Assembly: GCA_934503195.1 (NCBI GenBank)
Contig: CAKSVM010000038.1
Location: 1-28,828, forward strand
Origin: an uncultured Eubacteriales bacterium
Lineage (GTDB): Bacteria; Bacillota; Clostridia; Oscillospirales; CAG-272
Direction of reading: 5' to 3'
Length of the DNA stretch: 28,828 nt
Every line of letters starts with the position of its first letter. The first letter of the stretch is position 1. Of the stretch, positions 1 through 7,449 are shown piece after piece. Made by a program: the position numbers and the translations under genes. A model generated the notes under the pieces. That model made no database searches. It worked only from the letters and a program-made list of their open reading frames with translations, and was not told the origin of the DNA.

Positions 1-1827
1 AAGGCTCAGACCCCGCACATCCTCCCCGGCGAGCAGATCGTATTTTTACGCACGACAAAGCAGATCCCCGACTGCTTCACCGAGGACGAGTGGAAGGAGA
101 TAAAGTCAAAGCACTTCATCCACGAGCTCGGATACATATCGAACCTCTCGCCTGACTACTCGAAGGCGATTGAGAAGGGACTTTTGGCTCTCCGCGAGAC
201 CGCCGACGTCTACGGAAAGCGCGCGATTGACAATATAATCGCGCTTTCCGACCGCTACCGCGAGGAGGCGATAAAGGTCGGTCGCGAGGACGTCGCGAAG
301 GTGCTTGAGCGCGTTCCGCGCTATGGCGCGACGAACTTCCGCGAGTCTCTTCAGATGTTCCGCATCATCCACTTCTCGCTCTGGCTTGAGGGCAACTATC
401 ACAACACCTGCGGACGCTTTGACAAATATATGTACCCCTACTTCAAGGCAGACATGGACAAGGGCGTTTACACCGAGGAAACCGCGCTCGCGCTGCTCGA
501 GGACTTCTTCATCTCGTTCAACAAGGATTCCGACCTCTATGTCGGCGTTCAGCAGGGCGACAACGGTCAGTCGATGGTTCTCGGCGGAATCGACGAGAAC
601 GGAAACGATGTCTTCAGTGACCTCTCAAAGCTCTGCCTGATGGCGAGCCGCAACTTAAAGCTCATCGACCCGAAGATCAATCTCCGCGTCTCGAAAAAGA
701 CTCCGATGGAACAGTATCTCCTCGGAACCGAGCTCACCAAGGCGGGACTCGGCTTCCCGCAGTACTCGAACGACGACGTCGTCATCGAGGGACTCATTAA
801 AAAAGGCTACGACCCGAAGGACGCCGCCAACTACGCCGTCGCGGCCTGCTGGGAGTTCATAATCCCCGGAGTCGGCTTTGACGTCGCCAACATCGGCGCG
901 ATGTCCTACCCGAAGGCGGTCGACAAGATGCTCCATAACGAGTTCACCTCCTGCGAGACCTTTGACGAGGTTCTTGACGCGGTCAACAAGGAGATTGTCG
1001 CCGAGTGCGACTCGATCAGAGCGAATATTCACGACCTCTGGTTCGTTCCGTCGCCGTTTATGTCGGTGATGCTCGACGAGATAAAGTATCGCAACTTCGG
1101 CTTCCACGGAACCGGAATCGCCACCGCCGCCGATTCGCTCGCGGCTATCCATAAGTATGTCTTCGACGAAAAGTACATAACCGCAGAGGAGCTTGTCAAG
1201 GCGGTCGACGACAACTTCGAACACTATCCCGATCTGCTCTACAAGCTGAGAAACGAAGCTCCGAAGATGGGCAACGACGACGATTACGTCGACGGAATCT
1301 CGGTGAAGCTCCTCGATATGTTCTCGGGCGCGCTCGACGGCAAGGTCAACTGCTGCGGAGGATGCTACCGCGCCGGAACCGGCTCGGCTATGTTCTATCT
1401 CTGGCACGCGAACGAAATCGGCGCGTCGCCCGACGGACGCCGCAAGGGCGAGCCCTTCGGAACGAACTTCTCGGCGTCGCTCTTCGCGAAGATCGCCGGA
1501 CCCGTGTCGGTCGTAAAGTCCTTCACTAAGCAGCATTTCGTGAACGCGATCAACGGCGGACCTCTGACGCTCGAGTTCCACAACAGCGTTTTCAAGGGCG
1601 ACGACGCGCTCGCGAAGGTCGCTTCGATTGTCAAGTTCTTCATCGACCGCGGCGGTCATCAGTTGCAGCTCAACGCCGTCAATCTCGAGACGATGAAGGA
1701 CGCTCAGCTTCACCCCGAGGATCATCAGCGTCTGGTTGTCAGAATCTGGGGCTGGAGCGCGTACTTTGTCGAGCTTGATAAGGAATATCAGGATCACGTG
1801 ATCGCGCGTCAGGAGTACTCTGTCTGA
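1..1827 (+). CDS. Glycyl radical enzyme (PFL/diol-dehydratase superfamily), 5'-truncated by window edge
   Basis: The reading frame is open from base 1 and ends with TGA at 1825-1827. It gives 608 residues, so roughly the first 170-200 residues of a typical glycyl radical enzyme lie outside the window. The thiyl Cys is in AACWEF (Cys codon 847-849, Glu 853-855). A Cys-x-Glu pair is typical of the dehydratase/C-N or C-S lyase branch; true pyruvate formate-lyase has Cys-Cys. The glycyl radical loop near the C-terminus is RIWGWSAYF, with the Gly codon at 1750-1752. A conserved GTGSAMFYLWHA segment is preceded by an unusual Cys cluster, NCCGGC (about 1348-1365). The enzyme should be cytoplasmic and oxygen-sensitive and would be activated by the radical-SAM protein encoded 1 bp downstream. 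The substrate cannot be assigned: Cys-Trp-Glu differs from the Cys-Val-Glu I know from CutC, propanediol and glycerol dehydratases. Family certain, reaction unknown. Confidence 0.93.
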   Translation, partial: KAQTPHILPGEQIVFLRTTKQIPDCFTEDEWKEIKSKHFIHELGYISNLSPDYSKAIEKGLLALRETADVYGKRAIDNIIALSDRYREEAIKVGREDVAKVLERVPRYGATNFRESLQMFRIIHFSLWLEGNYHNTCGRFDKYMYPYFKADMDKGVYTEETALALLEDFFISFNKDSDLYVGVQQGDNGQSMVLGGIDENGNDVFSDLSKLCLMASRNLKLIDPKINLRVSKKTPMEQYLLGTELTKAGLGFPQYSNDDVVIEGLIKKGYDPKDAANYAVAACWEFIIPGVGFDVANIGAMSYPKAVDKMLHNEFTSCETFDEVLDAVNKEIVAECDSIRANIHDLWFVPSPFMSVMLDEIKYRNFGFHGTGIATAADSLAAIHKYVFDEKYITAEELVKAVDDNFEHYPDLLYKLRNEAPKMGNDDDYVDGISVKLLDMFSGALDGKVNCCGGCYRAGTGSAMFYLWHANEIGASPDGRRKGEPFGTNFSASLFAKIAGPVSVVKSFTKQHFVNAINGGPLTLEFHNSVFKGDDALAKVASIVKFFIDRGGHQLQLNAVNLETMKDAQLHPEDHQRLVVRIWGWSAYFVELDKEYQDHVIARQEYSV

Positions 1828-1828
1828 T

Positions 1829-2650
1829 ATGACCGGAACGGTATTCGATATCAAGGAATTTTCGGTTCACGACGGACCGGGAGTCCGGACGACGGTGTTT
1901 CTCAAGGGTTGTCCGCTCTCCTGCAAGTGGTGTCACAACCCCGAGGGACTTTCGCCGAAGCCCGAGCTCATGGTCAGAACCGCGCGCTGCAAGCACTGCG
2001 GACGCTGTATGAAACCATGTAATCATCCCGAATGCCAGCCCTTCCACCGCTGTATAAAAGCCTGTCCGGACGGACTCATCTCGATCTGCGGAAAAGAATG
2101 GGAGGCTTCGGATCTCGCCGGAAAGCTTCTGAAAAACGCCGATTTCTTCAAGTCGTCCGGCGGAGGAATCACGGTCTCGGGCGGCGAACCGTCGATGCAG
2201 GCGGATTTCGCGGCTGAGCTGCTCTCGCTCATCGGAAAGGCGGGAGTTCACCGCTGTATCGAGACCTGCGGCTTCACGTCTGGCGAGAAGTTTGAAATGC
2301 TTCTTGACAACCTCGATTTCGTGATGATGGACATAAAATTAGCCGACCCGGAAATGCACAAGAAGTGGTGCGGAGTTGACAACAAGCCGATTCTCGAAAA
2401 CTTCCGGAGACTCAAAGAATCGGGCAAGCCGCATCTCATCCGCGTCCCGCTGATTCCCAACATAACCGACACGCGCGAAAATCTCGCGGCTATCGCTGAG
2501 ATAGTCGGCGACAGTGAGGTCGAGCTTCTCGGCTACAACTCGTTCGCCGGCGCGAAATACGAGGGAGTCGGACGCGTTTACACGCTTCCGGATAAGAAGA
2601 ACAACGAGATAGATCTCTCGCTGTTCAGACACGCGAAACTATCGAAATGA
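1829..2650 (+). CDS. Glycyl-radical enzyme activating enzyme (radical SAM)
   Basis: This 273-residue protein should make the glycyl radical on the upstream enzyme by reductive cleavage of S-adenosylmethionine. The radical-SAM motif is CPLSCKWC (Cys28, 32, 35), and the SAM-contacting SGGEP follows a GGGITV segment. An inserted ferredoxin-like region carries Cys54, 57, 60 and 64, then only Cys69, 75 and 79, so the second 4Fe-4S motif is not canonical; Cys87 could supply a ligand. This insertion is usual in activases of the CutC/HpdB/diol-dehydratase type and absent from PflA, which supports a non-PFL role for the partner. Its ATG lies 1 bp after the upstream stop, with AGGAG at 1811-1815 inside the upstream gene, so the two are translated together. 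Its own stop overlaps the next start (ATGA). Confidence 0.93.
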   Translation: MTGTVFDIKEFSVHDGPGVRTTVFLKGCPLSCKWCHNPEGLSPKPELMVRTARCKHCGRCMKPCNHPECQPFHRCIKACPDGLISICGKEWEASDLAGKLLKNADFFKSSGGGITVSGGEPSMQADFAAELLSLIGKAGVHRCIETCGFTSGEKFEMLLDNLDFVMMDIKLADPEMHKKWCGVDNKPILENFRRLKESGKPHLIRVPLIPNITDTRENLAAIAEIVGDSEVELLGYNSFAGAKYEGVGRVYTLPDKKNNEIDLSLFRHAKLSK

Positions 2651-3120
2651 AGCAGGAATATTTAAGAATAGACGGCATTCCGTCGATACTCTGGGGCGAG
2701 CCGTCGGAAAAGCTTTTCATCTTCGTCCACGGAGAGAACTCGTCAAAGGAAGAGGCGGAGGATTTCGCCCGGATTGTCGGCGAATACGGATACGTGACGC
2801 TCAGCTTTGATCTCCCCGGGTGTGGGGAGCGGGCGAACATCTGCTCGGCCTGCGTCGTTGAGCCTTGCGATTTATTTCACGCGGCGCGCGATCTTTCGGT
2901 CATTTATGACTACGCGTGTACGCGGTGGGGGCTTTCGCTCTACGCGAAGGGGAAGAGTGCCGGATTCTCGGCCGCGGCTTTTGACGGAAAACGCTTTGAG
3001 ACCTGTATATTTGATTCCCCGGACATTCCGGAGGACAGATTACGCGGATTTGCTTACAAGGTCAGCGTCGGTTTCCCGACGGAAATCGGTTTTGAAAACT
3101 TTATACGAAGCTCTTTATGA
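2647..3120 (+). CDS. Short alpha/beta-hydrolase-like protein
   Basis: The 157-residue protein starts in an ATGA overlap with the activase gene, so it belongs to the same operon. The N-terminal half resembles an alpha/beta hydrolase: a strand ending LFIFVHGENSS (HG oxyanion-type motif), then VTLSFDLPGCGER, then a nucleophile-elbow-like GKSAG in a SLYAKGKSAGF context. The chain stops soon after the next strand (ETCIFDSPD). The usual C-terminal section with the catalytic Asp and His is therefore missing, since related hydrolases are normally well over 200 residues. It may be a 3'-shortened remnant, or a small protein kept for another role in the glycyl-radical operon. There is no signal peptide or membrane segment. 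Fold call moderate; activity doubtful. Confidence 0.6.
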   Translation: MKQEYLRIDGIPSILWGEPSEKLFIFVHGENSSKEEAEDFARIVGEYGYVTLSFDLPGCGERANICSACVVEPCDLFHAARDLSVIYDYACTRWGLSLYAKGKSAGFSAAAFDGKRFETCIFDSPDIPEDRLRGFAYKVSVGFPTEIGFENFIRSSL

Positions 3121-3150
3121 CAGACTTTAATTTTTGAAAGGATATAAAAA

Positions 3151-5217
3151 ATGAACATTCTCGAAAACCTCAGACCCGCCTTCAAGACGGCGGGCGGCGA
3201 AAAGACGACTTACGAAAAGAGCCGCTACAAGGGCAAGTTTACCTATAGGGGCGAAAAGATCGCAAGCTCGCTCACCGTCACCTCCGAAGCTTTCGGAAAT
3301 CTCACGGCTGTCCGCGCGAAGGCTTCCGTGAAGAACGCCTTCTTCGCTCCCGACACCGCGGTCACGCTCGGCATCCCGACTCTTGGCGAGCTTGACGGCT
3401 TCTTCGCGAACTTCCAGAGCTGCAACCACTGGTGCAAGCCGCAGTTCGGAACCGACATAAAGACGATCAACGGCCGCACTCAGGCTCTCCTCTTCAAGAA
3501 GGCCGGCGGAAACTACGGATTCATCCTCCCGATCGTCGACGACACCTACAAATCCGAGCTTCGCGGAACCGAGGACGGCATGGAGATCTTCATGTTCGCC
3601 AACGTCTCGACGCTCAAAGAGTGCGATCAGCTCGCGTTTGTCTACGGCGAGGGCGACGAGCCTTACAAGCTGATGAACGACTGCGCGGCTCTCGCGATGA
3701 AGCTTCTCGACAACGGCGCGTCGGTCAGAACCGAGCGCAGATACCCCGAGATCTTCGAGTATCTCGGCTGGTGCTCGTGGGACGCGCTCGAAATCAGAAT
3801 CAGCACCGAGGGACTTCTCGAAAAGTGCGAGGAGATCAAGGCGAAGAAGATTCCGTTCAAGTGGGCGATTCTCGACGATATGTGGGCTGAATGCGACAAG
3901 CTCCGCGATATTCCCGACGACCTCAACCGCGCGACCGGAATGTTCAGCGTCATGCACTCGTCGAAGATCCGCTCGTTCGAGGCTGACCCGAAGAGATTCC
4001 CGACCGGACTGAAGGACTGCCTTGACAAGATGAAGGAATACGGCCTCAAGATCGGTATGTGGCATCCGACGTCGGGATATTGGGCAGGAATCGACCCCGA
4101 GTCCGAGCTCGCGAAGAAGTACAAGGATCTTCTCGTTGAATGCCCGAACGGCCGTCTCATGCCGAAGCCTGAGCTTCCCGAGGCGTTCCTCTTCTACAGC
4201 GCGTTCCATGACTTCTTAAAGCACTGCGGAACCGACTTCGTGAAGATCGACAATCAGGGCTTCCTCATTGACAACTACAAGGAAGTCATGCCGCTCGGAA
4301 AGGCGGCGCGTTCGATTCAGAGAGCGATCTGCTCCTCGGTCGGCGCACACTTTGACAACGATATAATCAACTGCATGGGCATGGCGAGCGAGAATATGTT
4401 CAACCGTCCGTCGGGCGCGGTTTCGCGCTGCTCGGGCGACTTCCAGCCTGAGAACCGCGAGTGGTTCATCCGCCATCTGCTGGCTTGCTCGTACAACTCT
4501 CTGATTCAGGGAATGTTCTACTGGAGCGACTGGGATATGTGGTGGTCTGACGACGAGCAGGCGAAGAAGAACAGCGTTCTCCGCGCTATCTCGGGCGGAC
4601 CGATCTATGTCAGCGACAAGATCGGCAGAAGCCGTCCGGAAATCTTCACTCCTCTCTGCTACAGCGACGGACGCATCCTCCGCTGCGAGGATCCGGCGAT
4701 CCCCGCGCTTGACTGCCTTGTCTCCGACCCCGAGACGAACGGTAAGATCTTCAAGGTCAAGAACTACTACAAGAAGGGCGGCGTCATCGCCGCGTTCAAC
4801 CTCGACAAGGACGAAAAGCCGGTCAGCGGCACGATCAGCGTCGACGATCTCGGCTGCGGCTGCAAGGAAGTCGCGGTTTACGAGCACTTCTCGGGCGAGG
4901 TCACGATTCTGAAGGACGGCGCGAAGCTCGACGTCACGCTGAAGGATCACGACGATTTCAGACTCTACACGATCGTTCCGGTTGAGGACGGAATCGCTAT
5001 GCTCGGACTCATCGACAAGTTCAACTCTCCGCTGGCGGTCACGGCTGATTTCGACGGAGTTTACGACCTCTACGAGGGCGGCAAGCTGGCGTTTGTCGTC
5101 ACCGACGGACGCGATCTCAAGGTCACGACCGAGAGCGGCGAATACAAGCCCGAGGTCAAGGGTATGCTCCATACCGTCGATCTCCCGCTTTCCGACAGAC
5201 ACGTAAAGCTCGGCTAA
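3151..5217 (+). CDS. GH36-type alpha-galactosidase / raffinose synthase (Sip1) family protein
   Basis: This 688-residue protein has no signal peptide and is probably cytoplasmic. Family landmarks are LGWCSWDAL at residues 205-213, WAILDDMW about 35 residues later, KIGMWHP, FVKIDNQGF with the presumed catalytic nucleophile Asp367, and YWSDWDMWWSDD with the likely acid/base Asp460 or Asp462, followed by ISGGPIYVSDK. This pattern fits the raffinose-synthase/seed-imbibition branch of GH36. In bacteria the likely reaction is hydrolysis or transfer of alpha-galactosyl units from raffinose-type sugars. A C-terminal beta-sandwich region follows the barrel. The ribosome site GAAAGG (3136-3141) sits 9 bases before ATG. 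It lies 30 bp after the hydrolase-like gene, with no promoter or terminator seen between, so it may be read with the glycyl-radical operon. A perfect terminator follows. Confidence 0.88.
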   Translation: MNILENLRPAFKTAGGEKTTYEKSRYKGKFTYRGEKIASSLTVTSEAFGNLTAVRAKASVKNAFFAPDTAVTLGIPTLGELDGFFANFQSCNHWCKPQFGTDIKTINGRTQALLFKKAGGNYGFILPIVDDTYKSELRGTEDGMEIFMFANVSTLKECDQLAFVYGEGDEPYKLMNDCAALAMKLLDNGASVRTERRYPEIFEYLGWCSWDALEIRISTEGLLEKCEEIKAKKIPFKWAILDDMWAECDKLRDIPDDLNRATGMFSVMHSSKIRSFEADPKRFPTGLKDCLDKMKEYGLKIGMWHPTSGYWAGIDPESELAKKYKDLLVECPNGRLMPKPELPEAFLFYSAFHDFLKHCGTDFVKIDNQGFLIDNYKEVMPLGKAARSIQRAICSSVGAHFDNDIINCMGMASENMFNRPSGAVSRCSGDFQPENREWFIRHLLACSYNSLIQGMFYWSDWDMWWSDDEQAKKNSVLRAISGGPIYVSDKIGRSRPEIFTPLCYSDGRILRCEDPAIPALDCLVSDPETNGKIFKVKNYYKKGGVIAAFNLDKDEKPVSGTISVDDLGCGCKEVAVYEHFSGEVTILKDGAKLDVTLKDHDDFRLYTIVPVEDGIAMLGLIDKFNSPLAVTADFDGVYDLYEGGKLAFVVTDGRDLKVTTESGEYKPEVKGMLHTVDLPLSDRHVKLG

Positions 5218-5227
5218 AAAATCACTT

Positions 5228-5262
5228 CCGCCGCGCGGGAAACCGCGCGGCGGCTCTTTTTT
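5228..5262 (+). terminator. Rho-independent terminator after the GH36 gene
   Basis: A perfect 11-bp GC stem (CCGCCGCGCGG at 5228-5238 with CCGCGCGGCGG at 5243-5253) closes on a GAAA tetraloop and is followed by CTC and six T. Confidence 0.95.
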
Positions 5263-5292
5263 CAGAAAAAAACGGAAATTTTGCGAAATCCC

Positions 5293-5321
5293 TTGACAGA
5301 CGGTGAAAAGTGTGCTATAAT
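5293..5321 (+). promoter_or_regulatory. Sigma-A promoter for the solute-binding lipoprotein
   Basis: TTGACA (5293-5298), a 17-bp spacer and TATAAT (5316-5321), with an extended -10 TGC directly before it. Both hexamers are perfect consensus. The expected start of transcription is near 5328, giving a leader of about 80 bases before the ATG at 5411. Confidence 0.93.
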
Positions 5322-5410
5322 CTAAATATGAAATGGCCGTTTCAAAATATTATCTCCGATAAGCGGGTCGCGACCGCGCGGCGGAAATCTACGAAAAGGA
5401 AATTTTCATT

Positions 5411-6846
5411 ATGAAGAACAAGCAACTTCTGACGCTGATTCTCGCGTCGGCTCTTCTCCTCGGTTCGTGCGGGGGGGGGGGGTAAACACTAATTACCATT
5501 CTGAGACTGCACAGGGCGGCTCCGAGGAAACGACCGAGCCGGAGGTCACAACGGCGGCCGCCGTCCTTCCCGAGCGCGATTTCGGCGGATATGAGTTCAG
5601 ATTCTTAAACGGAAACGTCTTCGCGTGGTTCACGATGAGCAATGTCACGGCCGAAGAGGAAAACGCCGAGACGATGAATGACGCCGTCTACAGACGCAAC
5701 CGCAAGGTCGAGGATCGCTACAAGATCACTATTACCGAAACGCCGTCAAACGCCGCGCAGGCGGATTATCTCAAATCAGTGCAGTCGAACGACAACGCTT
5801 TTGACATCGCGCTTCTCAGAATGGAATGGGCACTTCCGGTCGTCCTTCAGAACGCGGCGGTCAACTGGGCGGAGATTCCGCATCTTGAACTCGACCGCGA
5901 ATGGTGGGTTCAGGGTTCGCTCACGAGTATGTCGCTGATGAACAACATCTATTACGGCGTCAGCCTGTTCGACACGACGCATTTCGACAGCGTCAGAGTC
6001 TTCTACTTCAATAAGCAGATGGTCGAGGACTTCAAGCTCGAGTCGCCTTACGAACTTGTTGAATCGGGCAAATGGACGCTCAATAAGTTCCACGAGATGG
6101 GAATGGCTGTCGCGTCTGACCTTAACGGAGACGGCAAATGGGATGAAAACGACCGCTACGGCTTCGGCGGAACCCCGAATGTCACCGGAAACACGCTGAT
6201 GTGCGGCGTCGGCGCAATCCTTTCGATCGGCAAGGACAAGGACGATGTTCCGTTCTTCGATATCGACAAGGAGAGCTCAATCGAGCGACTGACCGCGGTC
6301 TCGAAGATAATGGGAACTGACGACGGCTTTGTCTGCCGCGAAAATTACAGCGATGTGTTCAAGAGCGGAAATATCCTTTTCAGCAACGAGCTTATTTACG
6401 GCGCGGTCGATATGCGCGACTCTGATACCGATTTCGGTATCCTTCCCGCGCCGAAGTGGAATGAGGAGCAGGAGGAATACATAAACCTCGGCGGAAGCCC
6501 CTTCTTCATGACCGTCCCGACAACATCCGAGGATCTCGACCGCACCGGCGCGATCATGGAAGCACTCGCTTACGATTCTATGGGACTCATCGACAAGGCA
6601 ATGTATGATATCGTATTGAAGGGCAAATCAGCGCGCGACGACGAGTCGATCGGAATGCTCGACCTCATCTTCTCGACGCTTCAGTACTATCACCCGCTCG
6701 CGAACTCCTACCTCAACGCTCCGCTCGCGGATCAGTATATCTGGGTCGGCAAGACCGATTTCTCATCCTACTTCGCGTCGGTAAAGGACAAGATCCAGAG
6801 CGACATCGACACGGCGATGGAAACTTACCGTGAAAACGTAAAATAA
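5411..6846 (+). CDS. Extracellular solute-binding lipoprotein (ABC sugar-type), out of frame at a G12 tract
   Basis: Two frames together make one complete gene. ATG at 5411, preceded by AAAAGGA (5394-5400), encodes a classical lipoprotein signal ending in LLLGSCG, but after 12 G (5471-5482) this frame meets TAA at 5483. The mature protein runs in the next frame from inside the G tract to 6846. One added G, or two fewer, would join them into a 478-residue lipoprotein. The mature part opens with a Thr/Glu-rich linker, then ERDFGGYEFRFL, and carries an EF-hand-like calcium loop DLNGDGKWDENDR, also found in the minus-strand homologue at 16180-17634. The family binds oligosaccharides or similar solutes for ABC importers, but no permease genes are adjacent. 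The frame problem could be real (slippage or phase variation) or a base-count error at the homopolymer. Confidence 0.85.
5471..5482 (+). repeat. Poly-G tract (12 G) within a coding sequence
   Basis: An uninterrupted run of 12 G directly after the lipobox Cys codon (TGC, 5468-5470). The signal-peptide frame and the mature-protein frame meet here one base out of register, so tract length decides whether the lipoprotein is made. Confidence 0.95.
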
Positions 6847-6859
6847 TAAAGGATAGTTT

Positions 6860-7372
6860 ATGAAATACATAGCGCAGATCTTCGGAGTCCTCGGAATGGC
6901 GGCTCTTTTCATGTCATATCAGCAGACCGAGAGAAAAAAACTCATCGGCTGCAAGCTTATCGCCGACATAATGTGGGTGGCACATTATATGCTTTTAGGT
7001 GCTGTCGGCGGCGCGATTCCGAACTTTGTCGGCATCTTCCGCGAAATCGTCTTCATGCAGCGTTCGGACGAGAAAAAGAAGTGGTCAAAGTCTCCGGCGA
7101 TTCCGGCTGTGTTCATAATAATCAACTGGACACTCGCGATAATCACGTGGAAAACCCCGCTCTCACTCCTTCCGATCTGCGCCTCGACCTTTGTGACGAT
7201 TTCGCTCTGGGTCAAGAATCCCAAACTCACAAGGGCGATCGGCGCACCGGTATCCTGCGCGTTCATAATCTATGACATTTTCGTCGGTTCATGGATCGGA
7301 ATCGTGAACGAGACTGTCGCGCTTGTCTCGATAGTCTCGTCGTACATCAAAAACGACCGGAAAAAGGCATAA
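6860..7372 (+). CDS. YgjV-like inner membrane protein
   Basis: This 170-residue, strongly hydrophobic protein has about five to six membrane segments. The opening IAQIFGVLGMAALFMSYQQ, followed by RKKLIGCKLIADIMWVAHYMLLG, and the later FVTISLWVKNPKLTR segment resemble the E. coli YgjV family of small inner-membrane proteins, whose function is not established. The start is set by AAAGGA (6848-6853), 6 bases before ATG. It follows the solute-binding gene by 13 bp, so it is probably co-transcribed from the promoter at 5293. Members of this family resemble PnuC-type transporters in size and topology, and a real PnuC homologue lies at 15431-16123, but a transport role here is only a guess. Confidence 0.72.
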   Translation: MKYIAQIFGVLGMAALFMSYQQTERKKLIGCKLIADIMWVAHYMLLGAVGGAIPNFVGIFREIVFMQRSDEKKKWSKSPAIPAVFIIINWTLAIITWKTPLSLLPICASTFVTISLWVKNPKLTRAIGAPVSCAFIIYDIFVGSWIGIVNETVALVSIVSSYIKNDRKKA

Positions 7373-7390
7373 ACTTTACCGGAAAATCCA

Positions 7391-7419
7391 TTTACAACCC
7401 TCCGATTTTATGGTATACT
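7391..7419 (+). promoter_or_regulatory. Promoter for the fucosidase gene
   Basis: TTTACA (7391-7396), 17-bp spacer, TATACT (7414-7419). It lies in the 77-bp gap after the YgjV-like gene, with the CGGAGG ribosome site (7437-7442) just downstream. Confidence 0.85.
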
Positions 7420-7449
7420 GTTGTTACCATATTTTTCGGAGGTTTTGTT

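Noticed and set aside
655..1854. Long open frame on the minus strand opposite the glycyl radical enzyme (also similar frames opposite the GH36, fucosidase, TRAP permease and thrS genes)
   Set aside because: The GC-biased third codon positions of the real genes keep the opposite frame open. The predicted products are Arg/Asp/Val-rich with no recognisable domain, and no ribosome sites or promoters fit them.
2807..3130. Second plus-strand frame overlapping the 3' half of the short hydrolase, considered as a frameshifted continuation
   Set aside because: Its translation is Arg/Ser-rich and shows no hydrolase features, so a frameshift would not restore the missing catalytic part.
5471..5482. G12 run as a G-quadruplex regulatory element
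   Set aside because: A single uninterrupted run could join a quadruplex only in unusual forms. Its position at the frame junction makes a frame effect the simpler reading.
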